Positions 8,401-15,581 of a DNA stretch of 37,416 nt are shown here, piece after piece. Both the position numbers and the translations under genes were made by a program. Origin of the DNA: Haloplasmataceae bacterium. Lineage in GTDB: Bacteria; Bacillota_I; Bacilli_A; Haloplasmatales; Haloplasmataceae. The stretch covers positions 1 through 37,416 of the forward strand of contig JARDZP010000011.1 in the NCBI GenBank assembly GCA_029240795.1. Direction: 5' to 3'. Numbering within the stretch: the stretch's first letter is position 1; every line of letters starts with the position of its first letter. Under the pieces are notes generated by a model, which worked only from the letters and a program-made list of their open reading frames with translations, did not search any database and was not told where the DNA came from.

Positions 8401-8651
8401 ATTCCTGTTATATTAATGCTCTTTTCTACTTTAAACTGCTCAATGTTCAGTAATGAAATACCATTAGAAGAAGAAACAAATAGAAATTCATCATTTGAAT
8501 TTATTTTTTCTAGTTTAGGATTTAAGAAACCATCACCAATCAGGTAGTTTTTACCCTCATTTTGAATAGCTGCTTGTGTATAATCAGTAAACATACTTAA
8601 GAAAAAAAGAGTGGTAATAATAGTAATTATTAATAATGTGAATTTCTTCAT
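5436..8651 (-). CDS. Secreted, membrane-anchored beta-propeller/VCBS repeat protein
   Basis: A 1071-residue exported protein. It has an N-terminal signal peptide (about 1-28, ending TQA). A long extracellular part follows with PQQ/WD-like propeller blades (IDGQLKWKY near 174, IDGELGVEIWKE near 217, SEDGYIYQLNAQNGSI near 264) and FG-GAP/VCBS-type calcium motifs: DITSDG 196-201, DITNDG 328-333, DLNGDG 583-588, DYDGDE 692-697, DLDDDG 743-748 and DINGDG 810-815. An Ig-like module lies at about 950-1030, and a C-terminal membrane helix at about 1037-1058 has a basic cytoplasmic tail (KFRRYKKMGVRK). GAGGTGAGG precedes the ATG. It is the first gene of an operon with an ABC ATPase and permease, so it is probably the extracellular partner of that transporter. 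The ligand is unknown. Confidence 0.85.
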   Translation of the reverse strand: MKKFTLLIITIITTLFFLSMFTDYTQAAIQNEGKNYLIGDGFLNPKLEKINSNDEFLFVSSSNGISLLNIEQFKVEKSINITGIVIDYFIIDNIEDEDRPNKDIIIFTKDQSLPSVIAYSLDTLEPIWSFMSTYSGFNELGIPVTNKMPVFDYDVQDFNFYFVAGYSLYNLNLIDGQLKWKYSYNENIWSVCSVNDITSDGVHDVVISVQPTQVIAIDGELGVEIWKESVAKQYEVKEDNKVIGNVQRNVWDLHFNDDLVYATSEDGYIYQLNAQNGSIMNSVQVIENIPQMLADSVYVQNNKPIKYSGLGLNKTNAYKMIHTRLLSDITNDGFDDFLVTVFEDNPYSTYTGFTPQLLLIDGHSLAVLSERELILNRKIIDLKISDDHQLSYFDSKQYEVINLSEKDLNLVTEIDLSEYTDIIDQEGLSYSSFLDGNTFYLQAESLYQIDISNPSSPLLQNTIYFINQYDTIFSEQYIYKLYYIKDSNDHKKNNYYVIQCMDIKTQLIIWEHALDDLDFAEQKGFNNYVIYQLDQLHEKFLYINKQGELVVLDYEDELNVSIINHDFLLSKDIGIIQFSEYQDLNGDGHLEYMIVTRLGDLVILNGTDLSDVLFHKYLNNNYYHEDTTIANKMYDLAIPNYDADEHVIFLINNQSINRVTLNENFEITLEEEIELGNFNFWYDPTNVLHQYDYDGDEINDYVIRLNNTLGENEQKIAILYSNSKNVGFVNAGWDFSLYPAKEDLDDDGVFDVMLVTGGSDKDDNWYQRASLLSPSLQPTINELIIFERLFYDGNSFTMNSKYKPLQIINDINGDGKKDVAVLIDRWGQSYIQMFDIKDPEEVLDILPLRVQNIDKETMFNSQLGAPGGVIDIIKTNEKDYLILSIVDEFQDFSTSLYNLPLGQLKDIQELVKMNTSIYQYEIVNDVFINTTFASGNRNDNRFYVHLNNFNTHYQIQNINNGDVFSKSPINIEWSSNVNEIMNPLYKVYLNGQLVAMTEEQKANLFLIDGENNIGIGVMLTDGTEVITNTTVTLDLDNSKLSYLYYYISAALLVVFITPLKFRRYKKMGVRK

Positions 8652-8753
8652 ATCCTCACCTCGACATAATATGACATATTTTTCCTTAAATTATATCATG
8701 AATCTCATTAAGAATAAATAATATATGTCAATTAATATTCATAAAATCTATGC

Positions 8754-8790
8754 AAAAAAGCATTAATCATATATAAATTAATGCTTTTTT
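8754..8790. terminator. Terminator between the DUF5667 gene and the propeller operon
   Basis: A perfect 14-bp stem AAAAAAGCATTAAT/ATTAATGCTTTTTT with a 9-base loop. It serves the minus-strand DUF5667 gene and is symmetrical enough to act both ways. Confidence 0.85.
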
Positions 8791-8909
8791 GTTTAAATCA
8801 TTATTATGTTTTGGCTTTTTACTAAAAAAGTATAATGATATTTCTATTATAAATTTATCTAGAATTGACATTCCTATCCAAATACCACTTTTTATTTATG
8901 ATCAAGTAA

Positions 8910-10829
8910 TTATTCATTAATACTTGTTCTAAAACGAGTTATTTCAATATTTTCATATGAATCTTTAAATTCCTTTAATAATGCAGCGAAACTTTTTGTT
9001 AATTCTAATTCAATTTTAACGTTCGTTTCATTTAGATCAATTTCAGCTAATATTTCAGCTTTAGCATCCATTAATTGTTGTTTGAAAATGACAAATTCTG
9101 AATTACTTAATCTTGATGTAACTCTAAATAAAGTACTATTAATTACTTTATCAAAGATTTCTTCTGAATGAGGATTTGTGTAGTCGTTGACTTCAAGATA
9201 TTCTTCTAATCGATCCATGATTTCTTGATATAATTCCATTCTTACTCTAAATTCATTATTTCCCTCATTAACTTCAGCTATTATTTCAGCTTTAGCGTCA
9301 ATTAGTTGTTGTTTAAACTCTGCATAAGCTTCAACACCTAATCTATTTTGAATCATTTCATTATTTAACAATTCATCAAATATTCCATCTATATTAACAT
9401 TTACTTCATTACTTTCTTCAAGTAAGTCATCCAACATATTATTAACTTTATCATATAAGTCTTCTATTAAATCAGCTTTTTTAGACTCGTCTATTTCATT
9501 AATTTTAGCTTCGATTTCTAACCATACTAAACTAATTTGTTCTTCAGATAAAGTCACTTTATGTCTTGTTTCAAATCTCACTATGAGTTCATCAAATATA
9601 GGTTTTAATTGATTGATTACATCATCAAAACGATCTTGCAATTCTTCTTTCACTTCATCACTTAATTCTTCATCAAAAATTCTATTAAATTTTATGTGAA
9701 TTTCAGCATTTAATCTACCGTAGTCACGTGGAGATAATTCACCCTCTTCAACTTGTTTAGTTACTTCTAATAATAATTCTGTTTTTACTTCATCTAATTT
9801 CAATATTAATTCTGCTTTAACATCAGCACTAACAACCGTATCATCTAAATTATTAATAATTTGAACCTTATCGTTATAGATTTCTTCAATTTTACTATTG
9901 AATTCAGCAAAACGTGCAATTAATCTTGTTTCTACTTTTTGACTAAATTCTAATCTTGCAGCTCTTAAACGTGCTTCCATTTCTAATTTAAATGTTTCTC
10001 TTTCAGCTTCAGCTTTATCTTTTAATTCTTCTCTTAATCCTTTAACCACATCTCTATATGCTTTAAATTGTTGTTTTACTGCTTCTAAATCGGGTTTTAC
10101 TTCTCCTAATTCATTTTCAATTACAATTCCTAATTCAAGCGCTAATTTACCATAGTCTATTTCTTTTTTGCGAGCTTCAGTAGTTATATAAATATCTAAA
10201 AACATTAATTCTTCTATTGTTTTACCTGAAAGATCAGCGAATGCTTGTAATTTTATTATTTCACCATATCCATATCCTTGTGCTTTTAACTCTTCAACTT
10301 TAGTTTGATCTAAATCAGTAACAATTGTTATCGCATAAGATTTAGTTTGAGCATTATTTACCTTAACTTTAATTTCGACACTCACTTTATCTACCTTGTC
10401 ATAATCAACTGCTTCATCAAGTTCAGCTGCACGATCAAGTTTAGCTCTTATTTTTAATTCAACTTTGCCAGTTGCAATCTTCTCAGCTATCTTTTCACTC
10501 ACTTTTTCAAGATTAGCACCATATTCTTGATATAATTCATCCGCGTATTTTTCAGCATCTTCGTCATCTAATTCATTCAACTCAGATAGACGTTCTTCTG
10601 CATATTTAAGTAGTAATTCAGCTTCTTTTTCATCACCGACAAATTTAAGGACAAGACTTTCCCAACCTTTATCTATTCCATATAAAAAGCTACCTGGTTT
10701 AATCCCAGCACCTACTTCAATTTCAACATCAGTTTGAACACTTGGTTCTGTTGTACTTGCTTTCACCGCAATACCACTTGTCAACATCATAGTGACTAAC
10801 GCTATACATAATAAAAATTTATTTTTCAT
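8910..10829 (-). CDS. Secreted DUF5667-type helical repeat protein
   Basis: A 639-residue protein with a signal peptide (about 1-25, cleavage near VKA-S). Residues 41-130 read AGIKPGSFLYGIDKGWESL, then KEAELLLKYAEERLSELNEL, the pattern of the DUF5667 domain found in secreted proteins of Gram-positive bacteria. The rest is strongly helical and charged, rich in E, K, L and A. Two C-terminal units with a 75-residue period (starting near 484 and 559) share FKQQLxDAKAEIxAE, and an older related unit may lie near 300-400. No membrane anchor or sorting motif is seen. GGAGG precedes the ATG and the gene is monocistronic. A surface or extracellular structural role is inferred; no enzyme motif is visible. 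Confidence 0.8.
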   Translation of the reverse strand: MKNKFLLCIALVTMMLTSGIAVKASTTEPSVQTDVEIEVGAGIKPGSFLYGIDKGWESLVLKFVGDEKEAELLLKYAEERLSELNELDDEDAEKYADELYQEYGANLEKVSEKIAEKIATGKVELKIRAKLDRAAELDEAVDYDKVDKVSVEIKVKVNNAQTKSYAITIVTDLDQTKVEELKAQGYGYGEIIKLQAFADLSGKTIEELMFLDIYITTEARKKEIDYGKLALELGIVIENELGEVKPDLEAVKQQFKAYRDVVKGLREELKDKAEAERETFKLEMEARLRAARLEFSQKVETRLIARFAEFNSKIEEIYNDKVQIINNLDDTVVSADVKAELILKLDEVKTELLLEVTKQVEEGELSPRDYGRLNAEIHIKFNRIFDEELSDEVKEELQDRFDDVINQLKPIFDELIVRFETRHKVTLSEEQISLVWLEIEAKINEIDESKKADLIEDLYDKVNNMLDDLLEESNEVNVNIDGIFDELLNNEMIQNRLGVEAYAEFKQQLIDAKAEIIAEVNEGNNEFRVRMELYQEIMDRLEEYLEVNDYTNPHSEEIFDKVINSTLFRVTSRLSNSEFVIFKQQLMDAKAEILAEIDLNETNVKIELELTKSFAALLKEFKDSYENIEITRFRTSINE

Positions 10830-11028
10830 ATAAATCCTCCATAATCTTGCTTACACTACTAATATATTATTTTATTGTGATGATTTTGTGAGATTTCAAT
10901 GAAAATTACGTGAAGAATAATTTACCATCTTTTCCTGTTTATGGAAAAACAGAAATCTTACAAATATAATTAAAAAAGAGTCATTATTAACCACTCGTCG
11001 CATCTGATCAACTGATTATTTTTTGTCC

Positions 11029-11322
11029 CTATTTTAACATCTCCAATGGATTTGCGTCATTAAAACTTAATCTAGTCCTTAAAAGTTGCAATAAGCTTTT
11101 AAATTTAAATTTTCTGCGTAAAATGAAAGCCTGTGCTAGAACAAAGAAAGCGTAAACAACAATAGTCACTGTTCCAAGACTAACACCCACTATATTGCTT
11201 ATAGTAAAGGGAAGGGCAGAAACGGGTGATACCCCCAAATTTGATTTTATAGCAAGATTTATTCCTATAGCAAGTAGAAATAATCCTGCAAAATAAATAG
11301 ATAGACGTAGTATGTATTTCAA
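11029..11322 (-). pseudogene. Truncated YczE/YitT-like membrane protein
   Basis: The 97-codon frame starts at a TTG preceded by GGAGG. Residues 1-78 (LSIYFAGLFLLAIGINLAIK, then SNLGVSPVSALPF) match the N-terminal part of the YczE/YyaS/YitT-like integral membrane family: two or three helices with the SNLGVSPVS motif between them. Family members usually have about 200 residues or more. Here the similarity stops and the frame ends in a polar, unrelated tail RTRLSFNDANPLEMLK. The change of character suggests that a deletion or insertion fused the 5' half to foreign sequence. A functional short protein cannot be excluded because the start site and frame are intact. Confidence 0.6.
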
Positions 11323-11865
11323 ATTCTTGTTCCTCCATATTAAATATTTTGATTTAAATGTTTGTCATTTTTAGATAAACAATTCAGTTGTGAAGCTTAT
11401 CAGTTATTACGTCTATTAAAAGTAAATACAAGTTAATTAATAACAACAATCACTTATAATTAATTCTATTTTAGTTTTAACTATTTCTTCAACTTCATGA
11501 TATTGATAAAGCTTTAATACCATCAACGTATTAAAGCTTTCACTAAAACTATTATGGCTATCTATAGGTGTAGATAGCTACTTTATATAGATTAAAAATG
11601 ATAATAATATTCAAATTAATATATACGAAATATCTTCATTAGGTTATAATAATGAGGATATTTTTTTCAATTTATTTAATCATTATTAAATTAATAAAGA
11701 GAAGATTCTGTCTAGCAAACTAGCATCTTCTCTTTGCTCCAATAAGCATTTATTATGATACCAAATTTATTAGTTAAAATCAAGAAGAGTTTAAAAGAAG
11801 TTTACTGAAATAGTTATGGGGGCGCGAAATGAAAATGTACGCTTATCTTGGCGCACTGACGCTTA
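11323..11865. other. Gene-free region with a cluster of hairpins
   Basis: About 540 bases without a credible gene. It contains a perfect 13-bp hairpin AAAGCTTTAATAC/GTATTAAAGCTTT (11508-11540), a perfect 8-bp hairpin GCTATCTA/TAGATAGC (11557-11578), a terminator-like hairpin (11628-11667) and an 11-bp hairpin AAAGAGAAGAT/ATCTTCTCTTT (11696-11735) with an inner CTAG-CAAA-CTAG. Confidence 0.6.
11628..11667 (+). terminator. Orphan plus-strand terminator-like hairpin
   Basis: Stem AAATATCtTCATTA/TAATGAgGATATTT, with one T-G pair, followed by seven T. No plus-strand coding gene lies upstream, so it either ends an unannotated RNA or is a leftover. Confidence 0.55.
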
Positions 11866-11889
11866 CAAAAAAAGAGTCCTAAGACTCTT
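11866..11889 (-). terminator. Terminator of the ftsY-ylxM-ffh operon
   Basis: Minus-strand stem AAGAGTC-TTAG-GACTCTT followed by seven T, only a few bases after the stop of the last gene. Confidence 0.85.
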
Positions 11890-11895
11890 AATAAA

Positions 11896-12330
11896 TTATT
11901 TTCTATTTCTAACATTTTCAGGCATTATATATTTTAAAGCTTGTCTATATAACATAATACTTTCAATTATTCTAAATGATAGTAAATGTACGATACTAAA
12001 TACATAAACAAAAATGCCAATTTTTTTCTTATTATTTTTATTTAAAAACCAGATAGAAAGAAACAAATTAATCGTAGCTAAAACAAGCAAAATGACAGAA
12101 ATAACTAATAAATAAGTAAAGATTCCCGCAATAAAATTAAACATTGCTTCAGCTGTTTTTTCATCAACTGTATCACTTACAATACCAGCAATATATTCTG
12201 CTTTTTTTTCCTCAGTATTAACTGATTTTGTTAATAAACCGACAAACATACCTATGAATGAGATAAATGATGAAAAAAGTGTAGTTAAAATTATAGGCTT
12301 TCTTCCTTCAACTTTTCCTTTTAATACCAT
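11896..12330 (-). CDS. Small membrane protein coupled to ffh
   Basis: A 144-residue protein with hydrophobic segments at about 14-34, 66-92 and 98-118, the middle one running directly into NLFLSIWFLNKNNKKK. A polar loop (SVNTEEKKAEYIAG, about 36-62) lies between the first two. The layout resembles DUF4064-like membrane proteins, but I am not sure of the family. Its ATG lies inside the end of ffh (10-base overlap, different frame), so translation is probably coupled to that of ffh. It is the last gene before the operon terminator. No catalytic motif is seen. Confidence 0.75.
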   Translation of the reverse strand: MVLKGKVEGRKPIILTTLFSSFISFIGMFVGLLTKSVNTEEKKAEYIAGIVSDTVDEKTAEAMFNFIAGIFTYLLVISVILLVLATINLFLSIWFLNKNNKKKIGIFVYVFSIVHLLSFRIIESIMLYRQALKYIMPENVRNRK

Positions 12331-13724
12331 GGCGCACGATTTCCTTTACCTTTGCCTTTTCCTTTAGATTGTGATACTTGACCAGGCATTTTTGCTCCTG
12401 GTTTCATCATACGTTCCATATCTTTAGGATTCATATTCATCATTTGTTTCATCATTTTACGCATTTCTTCAAATTGTTTTGCTAAACGATTCACTTCACC
12501 GACATCTCTTCCAGAACCTTTAGCGATTCTAGCTTTTCTACTTGTATTTAATACATCTGGATTTTTACGTTCAAATTCAGTCATTGAATTAATCATTGCT
12601 TCTATATTTGTAAATTGTTTTTCATCGATGTCAATATTATTTAATTGTGAACCTACACCAGGAATCATTTTAAGTAAACCTTTTAAATTTCCTAATTTTC
12701 TAATTTGTTTTATTTGTTTTTTAAAATCATTATAATCAAAAGTTGAACTTTTGAATTTCTTTGCCATTAACTCTGCTTCTTCTTCATCAATCGATTCTTG
12801 TGCTTTTTCAATTAATGATAAAACATCACCCATACCAAGAATACGGCTAGCCATACGGTCAGGATGGAAAATTTCTAATTGATCTAATTTTTCACCAAGT
12901 CCCATAAATTTAATTGGAACTCCGGTTACTTTTCGAATGGATAGAGCGGCTCCACCACGAGTATCACCATCAAGTTTAGTTAATACCGCACCAGTTACAT
13001 TTAATTGTTCGTGGAATGAACTAGCTACAGTGACAGCATCTTGACCAGTCATCGCATCTACAGTTAATAATATTTCATCTGGTTTTACAAGTTCTTTGAT
13101 GTTTTTAAGTTCATCCATTAATTCTTCATTAATGTGTAAACGTCCAGCTGTATCGATAATTACTAAGTCTAGATTATTAGTTTTAGCGTATTCTAACGAG
13201 TTTCTAACAATCTCAACCGGATTAACTTGTGTACCCATTTCAAATACAGGCACATTTAATTGTTTTCCGATTGTTACGAGTTGATCGACAGCTGCAGGAC
13301 GATAAATATCAGCTGCAACTAACAAGGGTTTCTTATTAAATTTCTTACGACAATAAATTGCTAATTTACCAGCATGTGTTGTTTTACCAGCACCTTGTAA
13401 ACCTACCATCATAAATATCGTAATACCTTGAATCTTAAACGTTAAATTTTCAGCCTCTTCACCCATTAACGCCTTTAATTCTTCATGAACGATCTTAACT
13501 ACTTGTTGTCCTGGTGTTAAAGATTTTAAAACTCTTTCACCCATTGCTTTTTGTTTAACTTCATTTGTAAATTCTTTAACTACTTTAAAGTTAACGTCCG
13601 CTTCAAGTAGTGATAAACGGACTTCACGCATCATTGTTTCTATATCATTTTCAGTTAAAGCACCACGTCCTGTAACCTTCTTCAGTGCTGATTGCAATCT
13701 TTCTGATAAACTATCAAATGCCAT
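12321..13724 (-). CDS. ffh: Signal recognition particle protein Ffh (SRP54)
   Basis: A GTPase that binds 4.5S RNA and signal sequences and delivers ribosomes to FtsY. 467 residues: N domain 1-90, then G domain with G1 GLQGAGKT (108-115), DTAGRLH and TKLDGDTRGGA, and a Met-rich M domain from about 300. It ends in a KGKGKGKG tail. I chose ATG 13722-13724 (MAFDSLSERL) because GGGAGA lies 7 bases upstream. The longer MGELL start abuts the ylxM stop and has no ribosome site. It follows ylxM by 15 bases in the ftsY operon, and its 3' end overlaps a membrane protein gene. Confidence 0.97.
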   Translation of the reverse strand: MAFDSLSERLQSALKKVTGRGALTENDIETMMREVRLSLLEADVNFKVVKEFTNEVKQKAMGERVLKSLTPGQQVVKIVHEELKALMGEEAENLTFKIQGITIFMMVGLQGAGKTTHAGKLAIYCRKKFNKKPLLVAADIYRPAAVDQLVTIGKQLNVPVFEMGTQVNPVEIVRNSLEYAKTNNLDLVIIDTAGRLHINEELMDELKNIKELVKPDEILLTVDAMTGQDAVTVASSFHEQLNVTGAVLTKLDGDTRGGAALSIRKVTGVPIKFMGLGEKLDQLEIFHPDRMASRILGMGDVLSLIEKAQESIDEEEAELMAKKFKSSTFDYNDFKKQIKQIRKLGNLKGLLKMIPGVGSQLNNIDIDEKQFTNIEAMINSMTEFERKNPDVLNTSRKARIAKGSGRDVGEVNRLAKQFEEMRKMMKQMMNMNPKDMERMMKPGAKMPGQVSQSKGKGKGKGNRAPWY

Positions 13725-13739
13725 GAGCAATTCTCCCAT

Positions 13740-14063
13740 CTATTCTAAGTTTTCTAATTCTTCAATGTATTGAATTAACAACTCATCTTTAAATTCAGTT
13801 TTTATTTTATCATATTTTTCTTTCCGTTTATTAAATTTTTCTAATAAATTTAATTTTTCTTCATAAATTTCTAATTGTTTAATTGTTCTTTGAATAGTAT
13901 CATGAACAGCGTTACGACTGATATTAAAATGTTCTGCAATTTCTGCCAATGATAAATCGTCATTATAATATAACTCCATATATTCAATTTGTTTTTCAGT
14001 AAATAATGGAGAGTAAAAATCAAACAACATATTTATTTTTAAAGTTTTATCAAAATCTATCAA
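13740..14063 (-). CDS. ylxM: YlxM/p13-like helix-turn-helix protein
   Basis: A 107-residue protein of the YlxM family, encoded beside ffh in most Firmicutes and linked in streptococci to SRP function. A sigma-70 region 4-like helix-turn-helix is visible (FTEKQIEYMELYYNDDLSLA, then EIAEHFNISRNAVHDTI), followed by a charged coiled tail. I chose the TTG at 14061-14063 (MIDFDKTLKI): AAGGTG lies 5 bases upstream, the length matches the family, and a longer ATG start would overlap ftsY by 50 bases. Only 10 bases separate it from ftsY. Confidence 0.92.
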   Translation of the reverse strand: MIDFDKTLKINMLFDFYSPLFTEKQIEYMELYYNDDLSLAEIAEHFNISRNAVHDTIQRTIKQLEIYEEKLNLLEKFNKRKEKYDKIKTEFKDELLIQYIEELENLE

Positions 14064-14073
14064 TTTAACACCT

Positions 14074-15081
14074 TTATTCAAACATATCAGAGAATAATCC
14101 GTATATATATTGTTCAATATCAAAATATTCTAAATCGACAATCTTTTCACCTAATCCAACAAATTTTATAGGTAATCCTAATTCATTTCTGATTGCTAGA
14201 ACGATACCACCTTTAGCAGTACCATCTAACTTCGTTAAGATTATTCCTGTCACATTTGTTGCTTCAGTGAATGCTTTCGCTTGATTCATACCATTTTGAC
14301 CAGTTGTCGCATCAATGACTAATAAAGTTTCATGTGGAGCACCTGGTATTTCTTTATTAATTACACGGTAAATCTTTTCTAGTTCTTTCATTAAATTTGT
14401 TTTCGTTTGAAGTCTTCCTGCAGTATCACATAATAATACATCTACATTTTTAGCCTTAGCTTCTTGAATCGCTTCAAACATAACGGCAGCTGGGTCACTA
14501 CCTTCTTGCTTCGTTACACATTCACACCCAACTCGTTCAGCCCAAACTTTTAACTGATTAATCGCTCCAGCTCTAAATGTATCACCTGCAGCCATCATAA
14601 CTTTTTTACCTTCTGATTGTAATTTATGTGCAATTTTACCGATTGATGTAGTTTTACCTACACCATTAACGCCAACGAATAATAAAACTGTTAACCCTTC
14701 ATCATTAATATTTAAATTTGTATTAACAATTTCACCTTTTACATATATTTCAAACATTTTATCAACAATAATTTTTTGAAACTCGCTCATATCTGTAATA
14801 TTACGCATTCTTACATCGGCTCTTAATTTATTTATTACTTCTAATACAGTACTTACGCCAATGTCTGCCATAATAAAAATTTCTTCTAATTCTTCGAATA
14901 AATCATCATTTATTACATCATAAGATTCAAATAAAGACTTTAATCTAGACATCATCGTATTACGTGTCTTTTCCATGCCCTTTTTATATTTTTCTGCTTT
15001 TTCAATTATTTCATTTTCTTCTTTAGTAATTTGATTTTTATTCTTTCCAAAAATGTTTTTCAAATTATTGAATAAACCCAT
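14074..15081 (-). CDS. ftsY: Signal recognition particle receptor FtsY
   Basis: The membrane-associated GTPase that receives the SRP-ribosome complex. 335 residues: a short charged A region (1-40) starting MGLFNNLKNIFGK, which can act as an amphipathic membrane-binding helix, then the N domain, then the G domain with GVNGVGKT (137-144), DTAGRLQTKTNLM and TKLDGTAKGG. AGGAG precedes the ATG. It is the first gene of the ftsY-ylxM-ffh operon, with an extended -10 promoter just upstream. Unlike in many Firmicutes, smc is not directly upstream but about 9 kb away. Confidence 0.97.
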   Translation of the reverse strand: MGLFNNLKNIFGKNKNQITKEENEIIEKAEKYKKGMEKTRNTMMSRLKSLFESYDVINDDLFEELEEIFIMADIGVSTVLEVINKLRADVRMRNITDMSEFQKIIVDKMFEIYVKGEIVNTNLNINDEGLTVLLFVGVNGVGKTTSIGKIAHKLQSEGKKVMMAAGDTFRAGAINQLKVWAERVGCECVTKQEGSDPAAVMFEAIQEAKAKNVDVLLCDTAGRLQTKTNLMKELEKIYRVINKEIPGAPHETLLVIDATTGQNGMNQAKAFTEATNVTGIILTKLDGTAKGGIVLAIRNELGLPIKFVGLGEKIVDLEYFDIEQYIYGLFSDMFE

Positions 15082-15124
15082 AAATTCACTCCTAATATAT
15101 TAAATAAATACTTTAAACCTTTAT

Positions 15125-15153
15125 ATTATACCATGTATCATTTAAGGTATAAA
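15125..15153 (-). promoter_or_regulatory. Promoter of the ftsY operon
   Basis: On the minus strand an extended -10 TGGTATAAT (15125-15133) with a weak -35 TTTATA at 15148-15153, spacer 17, about 45 bases before the start codon. The -35 overlaps the inverted repeat at 15144-15189. Confidence 0.6.
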
Positions 15154-15189
15154 GAATTATTACTGATTTAGTATTATTCTTTATACCTT
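15144..15189. repeat. Inverted repeat IR1 upstream of ftsY
   Basis: Perfect 14-bp arms AAGGTATAAAGAAT (15144-15157) and ATTCTTTATACCTT (15176-15189). The right edge touches a second inverted repeat. No T tract follows on either strand, so it is not an obvious terminator. The overlap with the ftsY -35 would suit an operator. Confidence 0.6.
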
Positions 15190-15224
15190 TTCAATTATTA
15201 TGAACTAGTTTATAATAATTGAAA
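15189..15224. repeat. Inverted repeat IR2 upstream of ftsY
   Basis: Perfect 13-bp arms TTTCAATTATTAT (15189-15201) and ATAATAATTGAAA (15212-15224) around a 10-base centre. It abuts IR1. Confidence 0.6.
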
Positions 15225-15263
15225 GTAATGAAAATGATCAAGCATCAAAAAAAAGTTATAATA

Positions 15264-15446
15264 CTAATTGCATAAAAAAATTAGGAAAATAATCATTATT
15301 GATGACACTAAACAAAATAAACCATTTGAAAAAGTCATTAAATATCTTACCATTGTATAAAGTGGGTCACTACTTGTACCAACAGCAGTAAGGAAAATTG
15401 CTGTTCCAAAGTATAATGAAAAAACTACTCCCAAAATAAAAATCAT
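15264..15446 (-). CDS. Small two-helix membrane protein
   Basis: A 60-residue protein with two hydrophobic helices (about 2-22 and 38-58) joined by a short polar loop (VGTSSDPLYTMVR). The start is supported by AAGGTG 8 bases upstream of the ATG. I do not recognise a family. It lies alone between ftsY and the beta-helix lipoprotein gene. The ribosome site and consistent membrane pattern argue for a real gene, but its shortness leaves doubt. Confidence 0.55.
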   Translation of the reverse strand: MIFILGVVFSLYFGTAIFLTAVGTSSDPLYTMVRYLMTFSNGLFCLVSSIMIIFLIFLCN

Positions 15447-15514
15447 TCTAAATTCACCTTCGTATATAATTTATTCAATTATATATTACTTAATGTATAG
15501 GAATAATCCTTTTT

Positions 15515-15544
15515 TTGACATCTATTTGTCTGATTTAATATACA
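15515..15544 (+). promoter_or_regulatory. Candidate promoter antisense to the lipoprotein gene
   Basis: TTGACA (15515-15520), an exact -35 consensus, 18 bases, then TATACA (15539-15544). It points into the 3' end of the convergent lipoprotein gene, and no plus-strand gene follows within 1.4 kb. It may be chance. Confidence 0.3.
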
Positions 15545-15581
15545 TTTCGTGCATTATAAAAAAAATATTAACTAACGAGGT

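Noticed and set aside
11816-12007. 63-codon plus-strand frame
   Set aside because: It crosses the minus-strand operon terminator and the end of a real membrane protein gene and has no good ribosome site.
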